In this document: piece after piece, positions 8,630 through 16,056 of the stretch
Layout: every line of letters starts with the position of its first letter
How positions within the stretch are numbered: position 1 is the stretch's first letter
Source: Parafrankia discariae
Lineage (GTDB): Bacteria; Actinomycetota; Actinomycetes; Frankiales; Frankiaceae
DNA length: 64,000 bases
Direction: 5' to 3'
NCBI RefSeq assembly: GCF_000373365.1
Contig: NZ_KB891181.1
Span: forward strand, 52,189-116,188
Notes under the pieces: generated by a model
Told to the model about the DNA's origin: nothing
Databases searched by the model: none
The model's input: the letters and a program-made list of their open reading frames with translations, nothing else
Made by a program: the position numbers and the translations under genes

Positions 8630-11600
8630 CCGGGGTGACCGGCGAGCCCGCGGCGGCCGGTGACGTGATCGAGGCGTCCCCGTCGGAGGGGCCGCTCGTC
8701 GCCGATCCGCCTGCGGCCGAGCCCCCCGTGCCCGCCCCGCCCGCTGCGGCGCTGCTCTCGGGCGTCGAGACCGTGGCGCGCCTGCTCGTGCTGCGCGAGC
8801 GGCTGGACGCCCGCGACGGCCTGACCACCGCGACGATGGTGTCGGGCTATCCGGGCTCGCCGCTGGGCACGTTCGACCTGACCCTGGACAAGCTCGGCGA
8901 CCAGCTGGCCGAGCACCGCGTCCTGCACCGGCCGGGGCTGAACGAGGAGCTCGGCGCCGCCGTGGTGTGGGGCAGCCAGATGGGCGCGGTCAGCGGCTAC
9001 GCCGGCGTCGACGGCGTCGTCGGCGCCTGGTACGGCAAGACCCCGGGCCTCGACCGGTGCGGGGACGTCCTGCGGCACGCCAACGCCATGGGCGCCGGCC
9101 CGAACGGCGGCGTCGTGATGTTCTGCGGCGACGACCCGACCGCCAAGTCGTCCACGCTGCCCTGCGACAGCCAGTACACGTTTGAGGACGCCTGCGTCCC
9201 GGTGCTGTATCCCGGTGACCAGCAGGAGGTCCTCGACCTGGGCGTGCACGCCTACCGGCTGTCCCGGTACGGCGGCTCCTGGGTGGGAATGAAGATCGTC
9301 ACGGCGGTGGCGGACGGCATCGGCAGCGTCGACCTCGACCTTGCCCGGCACACCCCGGAGGATCCCGAGGACATCCTGGTCGACGGCGTGCCGTGGCGGC
9401 ACCGGCCGCAGGCCAAGGTCGGTCCGCACGCGGTGCCCGGCCAGGAGGCGCTCGTCGTCGACCACCGGCTGCGCGCCGCGCAGGCCTACGTCCGGCACAA
9501 CGGCCTGGACCGGGTGGTCGGCGCCGGGCCGGGCGCGCCGCTGGGCGTCGTGTGCGCCGGCAAGACGTACTTCGACGTGGTCCAGGCGTTCGCCGATCTC
9601 GGTGTCCGCCCCGGCGACCTGGCCGCGGCCGGGGTCCGCGTGCTCAAGCTGGCGATGACGTACCCGGTGGTCGAGAGCACCGTCGTCGAGTTCGCCCGGT
9701 CGGTCGAGGAGATCCTCGTCGTCGAGGAGAAGCGGCCGTTCGTCGAGACGCAGCTGCGCTCGATCCTGCACCAGGCCGGGATCACGGCTCCCGTCGCCGG
9801 CAAGAAGGACCTGGACGGGCGCGCGCTGCTGTCGACGGTCGGTGAGCTGGACCCGGCCGCGGTCGGCAGGGCCCTCGTCCGGGTCCGCCCGGCGCTGGCC
9901 GCCGGCCGGCGCGACGAGCCGCGGCGGACGGCGCTGCCGCTGCTCGCGCTGCCGTCCCGCCCGCCGGGCTTCTGCAGCGGCTGCCCGCACAACCGCTCGA
10001 CGGTCTTCCCGGACGGCGCCCTCGTCGGCGGCGGCGTCGGCTGCCACGGGATCATGTACTTCGAGACCCGGCACCAGGGCATGACCAGCCTGCCGCCGAC
10101 CCCGATGGGCGCCGAGGGCGTGCCGTGGATCGGGCTGGCGCCGTTCGTCGACGAGCCGCACCTCATCCAGAACCTCGGCGACGGCACGCTGAGCCATTCG
10201 GGCATCCTGGCGATCCGGGCGAGCGTCGCCGCCGGGGTCGCCGTCACGTTCAAGATCCTGTACAACACCGCGGTCGCCATGACCGGCGGCCAGGACGTCG
10301 TCGGGCTGATGGACGTCCCGGCGATGACCCGGGCGCTGGAGGCCGAGGGCGTGCGCCGCGTCGTGGTGTGCGCCGAGGATCCGAAGCGCTACGGCCGCCG
10401 GGCCCGCTGGGCGCCGGGCGTCAGGGTGCTCGGGCGGGACCACCTCCCGGAGGTGCAGGAGGAACTGCGGGGCGTGGCCGGCGTCAGCGTGATCATCTAC
10501 GACCAGCGCTGCGCGGCGGAGTCGCGGCGGCTGCGCAAACGCGGGCTGCTGCCCGAGCCGCCCCGGCGGGTCGTCATCAACGAGGCCGTCTGCGAGGGCT
10601 GCGGCGACTGCGGCGCCAAGAGCAACTGCCTGTCGGTGCTCCCGGTGGAGACCGAGCTCGGCGTGAAGCGGCGCGTCGACGACCTGTCCTGCAACCGCGA
10701 CTACACCTGCCTGGACGGCGACTGCCCGTCCTTCGTCACCGTGCAGCCCCGGTCGCGGACCTGGCCGTGGACGAGATCCCCGGCGCAGCGTCAGGCCCGC
10801 CGCGCGGCGAAGGCCAGGCGGGCCGCGGCGGCCGGCGGGACCGATGGCGCGGCCGGCGGGACAGGCGGGTCGGGGTCGGCGCGGCCGGCGCTGCCCGCCG
10901 GCACCCTGCCGGTGCCCGCCAACCCGGGCGTCGACGGCCAGTACGGCATCTACGTCACCGGCATCGGCGGGACGGGCATCATCACCGCCAGCCGGATCCT
11001 CGCGGCCGCGGCCGAGTCGGCCGGCCTCGTCGTCGGCGGTGTGGACCAGACCGGCCTGTCGCAGAAGGCCGGGGCCGTGGTCTCCCACCTGCACCTGGCG
11101 GCGACCAGGGCCGAGATCGGCTCGGCGACGGTCGGCCCGGGCGGGGCCGACCTCTACCTCTCCGGCGACATCCTGCAGGCCGCCGGCGGGCCGCAGCTGG
11201 AACGGGTCCGCCCCGGCCACACCGTGGCGGTCGTCGAGACCGAGCTGACCCCGACCACGCCGATGCTCCAGGGCGGCGTGACCGCGCCCGACGACGCGCA
11301 GCTGCGCCGGGCGATCACCGACCAGGTCGGCCCCGAGCGGGTCGCCTTCATCGCCGGGCGGCGGATCGCCGAGCGGGTGTTCGCCGACCAGCTCCTCGGC
11401 AACGTCGTCCTGCTCGGCGCCGCCTTCCAGCTCGGCGGGCTGCCGTTCACGCTGGACGACGTCGAGCACGCGATGCGCCGGCAGGGCCGGGCCGCGGCGA
11501 AGAACCGGGAGGCCTTCGAGTGGGGCCGCTGGGCCGCGCACGACCCGGCGGCCGCCGAGGCCAGCCTCGCCGGGCCCGCGGGTGCGGGGTCCGCTGGCAG

Positions 11601-12357
11601 CGGGACCACCGGCGCCGGGCCGGCACCGGGCAGGCAGCCCAGCCTCACCGACCCGTCGCCGGCGGCGCTGGCCCGCGCGGCGGCGCTCGTCGCCGAGCGC
11701 CCGCCGCCCCCGGCGCTGCGTGACCTGCTGGTCCGCCGGGCCGCCCAGGTGATCGACTACTCGGGCGACTCGCTGGCGCGGCGCTTCCTCGGCCTGGTCG
11801 AGCAGGCGTCGGCGCGCGATGACGAGGCCAGGGGGTGGGAGCTCACCCGGGCGGTCGCCGACTCCTGGCACAAGGTCCTCACCTACAAGGACGAGTACGA
11901 GGTCGCCCGGCTGCACCTGAGGACCGACTACGACGACGTCGCGCGTGACCTCGGCATCGACGGCCCGTACAAGGTGACCTACCACCTCCACCCGCCGGCC
12001 CTGCGCCGGCTGGGCGTGTCGAGGAAGCTGCCGATGGGCTGGCCCTACGCCGTCGCGTTCCACGGCCTGCGGGCGCTGAAGCGGCTGCGCGGGACGCCCT
12101 TCGACCTCTTCGGCTACGACCCCGACCGCCGCACCGAGCGCGCGGTGATCGCGGAGTACGAGGCGCTGATCACCGACCTGGTCCGACCGGACCCGGCCGG
12201 GTCCGCCGTCCCCTACGAGACGTTGGTCCGGGCCGCCGAGTCCGTGCAGGCGGTCAAGGGCTACGCGGAGATCAAGGAGGCCGCCGTGGAGCGGTGGCGC
12301 GCCGAGGTCGCCCAGCTGCGGCGCGAACTGGTCCCGGCCGCCGCCGGCGACCGGTGA
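8626..12357 (+). CDS. fused indolepyruvate ferredoxin oxidoreductase family protein (IorA-IorB-DUF6537 type)
   Basis: A 1243-residue fusion that oxidatively decarboxylates a 2-oxoacid to an acyl-CoA while reducing ferredoxin. In order, it has an alpha-type pyrimidine domain (from about 75, GYPGSPLG) and a thiamine diphosphate domain (GFCSGCPHNRST about 448, GGGVGCHGIMY about 470). A cysteine-rich Fe-S segment follows (CEGCGDCGAKSNC about 656 and CNRDYTCLDGDC), then a gamma-type domain (YVTGIGGTGI about 776). Last is a C-terminal module (about 1040-1240) of the type found in long IOR-like proteins. GTG 8626 overlaps the previous stop by 4 bases. The N-terminal 45 residues are Pro/Ala-rich. Its pairing with an amidohydrolase is unusual and suggests a dedicated acid intermediate. 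Confidence 0.9.
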   Translation: MTGVTGEPAAAGDVIEASPSEGPLVADPPAAEPPVPAPPAAALLSGVETVARLLVLRERLDARDGLTTATMVSGYPGSPLGTFDLTLDKLGDQLAEHRVLHRPGLNEELGAAVVWGSQMGAVSGYAGVDGVVGAWYGKTPGLDRCGDVLRHANAMGAGPNGGVVMFCGDDPTAKSSTLPCDSQYTFEDACVPVLYPGDQQEVLDLGVHAYRLSRYGGSWVGMKIVTAVADGIGSVDLDLARHTPEDPEDILVDGVPWRHRPQAKVGPHAVPGQEALVVDHRLRAAQAYVRHNGLDRVVGAGPGAPLGVVCAGKTYFDVVQAFADLGVRPGDLAAAGVRVLKLAMTYPVVESTVVEFARSVEEILVVEEKRPFVETQLRSILHQAGITAPVAGKKDLDGRALLSTVGELDPAAVGRALVRVRPALAAGRRDEPRRTALPLLALPSRPPGFCSGCPHNRSTVFPDGALVGGGVGCHGIMYFETRHQGMTSLPPTPMGAEGVPWIGLAPFVDEPHLIQNLGDGTLSHSGILAIRASVAAGVAVTFKILYNTAVAMTGGQDVVGLMDVPAMTRALEAEGVRRVVVCAEDPKRYGRRARWAPGVRVLGRDHLPEVQEELRGVAGVSVIIYDQRCAAESRRLRKRGLLPEPPRRVVINEAVCEGCGDCGAKSNCLSVLPVETELGVKRRVDDLSCNRDYTCLDGDCPSFVTVQPRSRTWPWTRSPAQRQARRAAKARRAAAAGGTDGAAGGTGGSGSARPALPAGTLPVPANPGVDGQYGIYVTGIGGTGIITASRILAAAAESAGLVVGGVDQTGLSQKAGAVVSHLHLAATRAEIGSATVGPGGADLYLSGDILQAAGGPQLERVRPGHTVAVVETELTPTTPMLQGGVTAPDDAQLRRAITDQVGPERVAFIAGRRIAERVFADQLLGNVVLLGAAFQLGGLPFTLDDVEHAMRRQGRAAAKNREAFEWGRWAAHDPAAAEASLAGPAGAGSAGSGTTGAGPAPGRQPSLTDPSPAALARAAALVAERPPPPALRDLLVRRAAQVIDYSGDSLARRFLGLVEQASARDDEARGWELTRAVADSWHKVLTYKDEYEVARLHLRTDYDDVARDLGIDGPYKVTYHLHPPALRRLGVSRKLPMGWPYAVAFHGLRALKRLRGTPFDLFGYDPDRRTERAVIAEYEALITDLVRPDPAGSAVPYETLVRAAESVQAVKGYAEIKEAAVERWRAEVAQLRRELVPAAAGDR

Positions 12358-12494
12358 GCGCTGACATTCAATAAGCGCTGACATTCAATGAGCACCGATA
12401 GTGAGTGAGCACCGGCAGTCGGTGAGTGCCGGCAATCAGTGAGCGCAGGCAGTCGGTGAGCGGTCGTCGACCGGTGAACAGTCGTCGATAAGTG
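12357..12494. repeat. degenerate 17-18 bp tandem repeat, 8 units
   Basis: Eight head-to-tail units starting at 12357, 12374, 12391, 12408, 12425, 12442, 12459 and 12477. The first two are nearly identical (AGCGCTGACATTCAAT plus one base), and the rest fit AGCRCCGGCAGTCGGTG loosely. The last unit runs into the operator-like sequence before the next gene. Confidence 0.75.
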
Positions 12495-12511
12495 AGCGAG
12501 TATTTGCTATC
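12490..12511 (+). promoter_or_regulatory. operator-like half-site, site B
   Basis: AAGTGAGCGAGTATTTGCT lies 44-65 bases before the deacylase start. It carries the left half AGTGAGCG of the shared motif and a displaced GCT. This is a weaker match than sites A, C and D. Confidence 0.3.
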
Positions 12512-12554
12512 TTCTGAGAACTGTCATTGCCGCGGGCGACCGATCGGAGTTTCG

Positions 12555-14225
12555 ATGGATCTGCTGCTGCGCCACGCCTCGTTGATCGACGGGACGGGTG
12601 CTCCGGCCCGCGCCGCGGAGGTCGCCGTCAGCGGTGGCCGCGTGGTCGCCGTCGGCGCCCCCGGTGAGCTCATCCCGACGCCCGACTGCGAGGTCGTCGA
12701 CCTCGACGGGCTCACCCTCGCGCCCGGCTTCATCGACGTGCACACCCACTACGACGCCCAGATCCTCTGGGACGGCGACCTCACACCGTCGAGCTGGCAC
12801 GGCGTGACCAGCGTGATCATGGGCAACTGTGGCTTCGGGGTGGCGCCGACCAGGCCCGAGCACCGTGACACCGTCATGCGCATCCTGGAGAACGTCGAGG
12901 GAATGTCGCTCGACGCGCTCGACGCCGGCATCTCCTGGTCCTTCGAGACCTTCCCGGAGTACCTCGCCGCCCTCGACCAGCGGCCCAAGCGCCTCAACGT
13001 CGGCGCCTTCATCGGCCACTCGCCGCTACGCGCGTTCGTGGTCGGGGGTGCGGAGCGCCCGGCGACACCCGCCGAGCTGGAGCGGATGCGCGAGATCGTC
13101 CGCGAGGCCCTCGACGCCGGCGCCATCGGCTTCTCCACCTCCCGTCAGCCCGCCCACCAGGGCGCCTACGGCCGTCCCGTGCCGAGCCGTTTCGCCGAGG
13201 TCGACGAGGTCTACTCGCTGGTCTCGGTGCTCGGCGAGCTCGGGCGCGGCGTCGTCCAGGTCTCGATCGGGCCGGGCCTGTTCATCGACCAGTTCTCCGA
13301 GCTGGCCACCCGCTTCGGCGTCCCGGTGACGTGGACGGCGCTGGTCGCCCGCGCGGACAAGCCGGGCGCGGCGCTGCGCACCGTCCAGCGGGGCGGGGCG
13401 CTGCCCGGCGAGGTCTACCCGCAGATCGCCTGCCGCCCCATCGTCATGCAGATCACGATGGACGACCCGGTGCCGCTCGCCGAGATCGACGAGTGGAAGG
13501 AGGCGCTGGCCCGGCCGCGCGAGGAGCGGGCCGACCTCTACCGGGACGCCTCCTGGCGGGACCGGGCCCGCGACGTGACGCTGAGCGCGTGGAGCCACCG
13601 CTGGTCCAAGATCGACGTCGAGGAGACCGGCGCGCACCACGATGTCGTCGGCATCCCGCTGGACCGGCTGGCGCGGGAGCGGGGCACCACTCCCTTCGAT
13701 CTTCTGCTCGACCTCGCGCTCTCGGACAGCGTCCCCACCCGGTTCCGGGTGGTGCTGGAGAACGACGGTGACGCCGAGATCGCCCAGCTGCTGGCGGACA
13801 AGCGCACCCTGCTCGGGCTCTCCGACGCCGGCGCCCACGCCAACCAGCTCTGCGACGCCTGCTACTCCACCCACCTGCTCGGGCACTGGGTGCGCGAGCG
13901 CGGCGCGATCTCGCTGGAGGACGCGGTCTGGCGCCTCACCGGCCATCCCCACCAGGCCTTCCGGGTGGACGGCCGCGGGCTGGTCAGGGAGGGCTTCCAC
14001 GCCGACCTGGTCGCCTTCGACCCGGCGACGGTGGGCACCACCCCGGTCGAGCGGGTGTACGACCAGCCCGGCGGCGCCGACCGTCTGGTGGTGCGCAGCA
14101 CCGGCATCGAGCACGTGTGGGTCAACGGCGTGGCCACCCGCTCGTACGGCAAGGACATCCCCGGCGCCGCCCCAGGCCGCCTGCTCCGTGCCCGTGGCGC
14201 CGCCCAGCCCACATCCCAGCCCTGA
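12555..14225 (+). CDS. N-acyl-D-amino-acid deacylase family amidohydrolase
   Basis: A 556-residue amidohydrolase_3 enzyme. Visible motifs are DVHTHYDAQILWDGDLTPSS (metal ligands HTH), GVTSVIMGNCGFG and GFSTSRQPAH, and late in the protein LSDAGAHANQLCD with the conserved Asp-Ala-Gly. In this family the set is typical of D-aminoacylases and related carbamoyl or N-acyl hydrolases. Start ATG 12555 follows CGGAGT at good spacing. An array of 17-bp repeats and a motif-like site lie upstream. It is convergent with the amidohydrolase at 14672-15871. Confidence 0.85.
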   Translation: MDLLLRHASLIDGTGAPARAAEVAVSGGRVVAVGAPGELIPTPDCEVVDLDGLTLAPGFIDVHTHYDAQILWDGDLTPSSWHGVTSVIMGNCGFGVAPTRPEHRDTVMRILENVEGMSLDALDAGISWSFETFPEYLAALDQRPKRLNVGAFIGHSPLRAFVVGGAERPATPAELERMREIVREALDAGAIGFSTSRQPAHQGAYGRPVPSRFAEVDEVYSLVSVLGELGRGVVQVSIGPGLFIDQFSELATRFGVPVTWTALVARADKPGAALRTVQRGGALPGEVYPQIACRPIVMQITMDDPVPLAEIDEWKEALARPREERADLYRDASWRDRARDVTLSAWSHRWSKIDVEETGAHHDVVGIPLDRLARERGTTPFDLLLDLALSDSVPTRFRVVLENDGDAEIAQLLADKRTLLGLSDAGAHANQLCDACYSTHLLGHWVRERGAISLEDAVWRLTGHPHQAFRVDGRGLVREGFHADLVAFDPATVGTTPVERVYDQPGGADRLVVRSTGIEHVWVNGVATRSYGKDIPGAAPGRLLRARGAAQPTSQP

Positions 14226-14412
14226 ACCACCACGCACCCCCCACCCACACCTACACCGCAGGTCCGTGCCCGCGTGGGGTTCACCGTTCACGGGTCCACG
14301 TCGAAGTGACGGGTTCACGCCGAAGTGAGTTGTGTGAGCGGCGCATGGGGTGGCTGCGGCAACTCGCTTCGATGGTCTCCCGCCGGAGATGCCCCGGAAG
14401 TGGCGACGGCTA

Positions 14413-14481
14413 CTCGCCTTTTCGTATCCTCCTCGCCCTTTCCGGGTTCGATCTCGGTCGAATCTGATCCGAAAAGGCGAG
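14413..14481. repeat. 16-bp inverted repeat with 37-bp loop
   Basis: Arms 14413-14428 and 14466-14481 pair at 15 of 16 positions (CTCGCCTTTTCGTATC and its complement with one mismatch). It could be a terminator or a structured RNA; the loop is too long for a classic terminator. Confidence 0.5.
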
Positions 14482-14537
14482 AGAGAAATGAAATGGCGAG
14501 GAGGCCGGCCGGTGCGGCACCGACCGTCTCGCGCTGA

Positions 14538-14579
14538 CCGGCCTATTACGTCAACCGGCCTATTACGTCAACCGGCCTA
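14538..14579. repeat. 17-bp tandem repeat, 2.5 copies
   Basis: CCGGCCTATTACGTCAA occurs at 14538-14554 and 14555-14571, then the first 8 bases again. Confidence 0.8.
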
Positions 14580-14620
14580 CGCCGACAGCCCCGCGCCGGC
14601 GGCCCCGCATTGGCGGCCCC

Positions 14621-14662
14621 AGGCTGACAGTCCCAGGCTGACAGTCCCGCGCTGACAGCCCC
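14621..14662. repeat. 14-bp tandem repeat, 3 copies
   Basis: AGGCTGACAGTCCC twice, then GCGCTGACAGCCCC. It lies just beyond the 3' end of the minus-strand amidohydrolase. Confidence 0.75.
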
Positions 14663-14671
14663 GCCGACTTC

Positions 14672-15871
14672 CTACGCGGACGTCGCGGACGCCTTGTCGG
14701 GGATGCGGAGCAGGTCGGCGGTGTTGCCGCGCAGCACCTTGCGCCGGGTGAGCGGGTCGCAGGCGTCGAGGCGCCTGACGTAGTCCTGGGGCTGGCGGAG
14801 TCCCTCGGGGTGCGGGTAGTCCGAGCCGAAGAGGACCTGGTCCGGGCCGAGCACGCTGAGGAGGTCGTGCACGTCGTCCTCGGGGAACGGGCAGACCCAC
14901 AGGTGCTCGGCGAGCATCTCGCTGGGCTTCGCCGTGAGCGTGCCGCCGATCATCGGGCCGCGCCGGCCGAGCGCGGCGGCCTTGTCGACGGTCTTGAGCA
15001 GCGGCCGCACCCAGCTGCTGCCGTTCTCGATCGATATGATCTTGATGTCGGGGTGTCGGCCGAACAGATTGTGCAGGGTGAGCGCGGTGAGCGTGTCGAC
15101 GATCGGCCGCTCGGTGTTGCACAGCGCCCACTGCAACGGCGACTGCAGGTGCGAGGGGTTGCCCGCGTCCTCGGACCAGAGCTGGCCGTACACCGCGTTG
15201 TAGCCGCTGTTGGAGACGTGGAAGACGACGCCGACCCCGGCCTCGGCGGCCGTCGCCCAGAACCGGTCGAAGTCCGGGTGGGCGGGGGAGCGCCCGCCCA
15301 CCGGCCCGGGGCGCAGGTGCACCAGCCGCGCGCCGGCGTCGAGCACCCGCCTCAGCTCGGCCACCGCGTGGTCGAGGTCGAGCAGGGAGAGCATCGGAAC
15401 GGCGAAGATCCGGTCCTGCTCCGCGTAGCCCCAGTCCTCCTCGAGCCACCGGTTGAACGCGCGCAGGCTGGCGTAGGTCAGCTCGACGTCGTCGGCCATG
15501 TCCTGCTCGACGGCCACACCCAGGGTGGGCAGCATGATGGTCGCCTCGACGCCCTGGTCGTCCATCAGGTCCAGCCGCGCGGGACGTTCGATGAACGCGG
15601 GGTGGTCCTTCGCGTTCAGGACCTCGCGGTGGGTGAAGCCGTCCGCCACCTCGCCGACGAACAGGCCCTGCAGCGCGCCGGGGGCGGACGCGTAATCCCC
15701 GGGCATCACGCTCATGAAGGTGCGGCGGTCGCCGAGATGGACCCGGCCGAGGCCGTCGGCCCCGCGTTCCACCCGGACGGTGCGATCCCGGAAGGCGGCT
15801 TCGATATGCCGGGAGAAGCAGTCGTCGGGTTCGTAGTAGTGGCCATCGGCATCGATCAGCTGGTAGTCCAC
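14672..15871 (-). CDS. amidohydrolase family protein (amidohydrolase_2)
   Basis: A 399-residue TIM-barrel enzyme, paralogous in type to the one at 1841-3046. The N-terminal metal site is DADGHYYEP (residues 7-15). A barrel histidine is in VVFHVSNSG, and the late Asp motif is FGSDYPHPEG. GTG 15871 has CGGAGG 8 bases upstream; the longer frame back to 16033 crosses the operator-like site and is not coding-like. Candidate chemistry is decarboxylation or hydrolysis of a ring-fission product. Its promoter region carries site C. Confidence 0.83.
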   Translation of the reverse strand: MDYQLIDADGHYYEPDDCFSRHIEAAFRDRTVRVERGADGLGRVHLGDRRTFMSVMPGDYASAPGALQGLFVGEVADGFTHREVLNAKDHPAFIERPARLDLMDDQGVEATIMLPTLGVAVEQDMADDVELTYASLRAFNRWLEEDWGYAEQDRIFAVPMLSLLDLDHAVAELRRVLDAGARLVHLRPGPVGGRSPAHPDFDRFWATAAEAGVGVVFHVSNSGYNAVYGQLWSEDAGNPSHLQSPLQWALCNTERPIVDTLTALTLHNLFGRHPDIKIISIENGSSWVRPLLKTVDKAAALGRRGPMIGGTLTAKPSEMLAEHLWVCPFPEDDVHDLLSVLGPDQVLFGSDYPHPEGLRQPQDYVRRLDACDPLTRRKVLRGNTADLLRIPDKASATSA

Positions 15872-16023
15872 CGCGTGCCACCTCCGGGAGAACGATTCAG
15901 GGAACACCCGCCGCGCCGGTTGAAGTGCCGGGACTCGCGCGCGGTGCGCTGGCCGGCTGTGAGGTGCGGTCAGCTTCGGCGCCGGGTAGGCCACGAGGCT
16001 GATTCTCGCGGCGTCAGTCTGGT

Positions 16024-16041
16024 AAGTGAGCATACACTTTT
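16024..16041 (-). promoter_or_regulatory. operator-like palindrome, site C
   Basis: AGTGAGCATACACT (plus strand 16025-16038) is the clearest 14-bp imperfect palindrome of the set. It lies about 155 bases before the amidohydrolase start at 15871 and just after the 3' end of the CoA-transferase gene. Confidence 0.5.
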
Positions 16042-16056
16042 TCCCTCTTGCGAGGA

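Larger units (their letters stand above)
14226..14671. other. 446-bp gap between convergent genes
   Basis: I see no gene. It holds a long-armed inverted repeat (14413-14481) and two short tandem arrays (14538-14579, 14621-14662), annotated separately. Confidence 0.6.

Noticed and set aside
8497..12384. 1295-codon minus-strand frame under the large oxidoreductase
   Set aside because: Composition is typical of an antisense frame; the plus strand has clear TPP, Fe-S and gamma-domain motifs.
12357..12494. Possible CRISPR array
   Set aside because: Units are contiguous, degenerate and 17-18 bases long, with no spacers and no cas genes.
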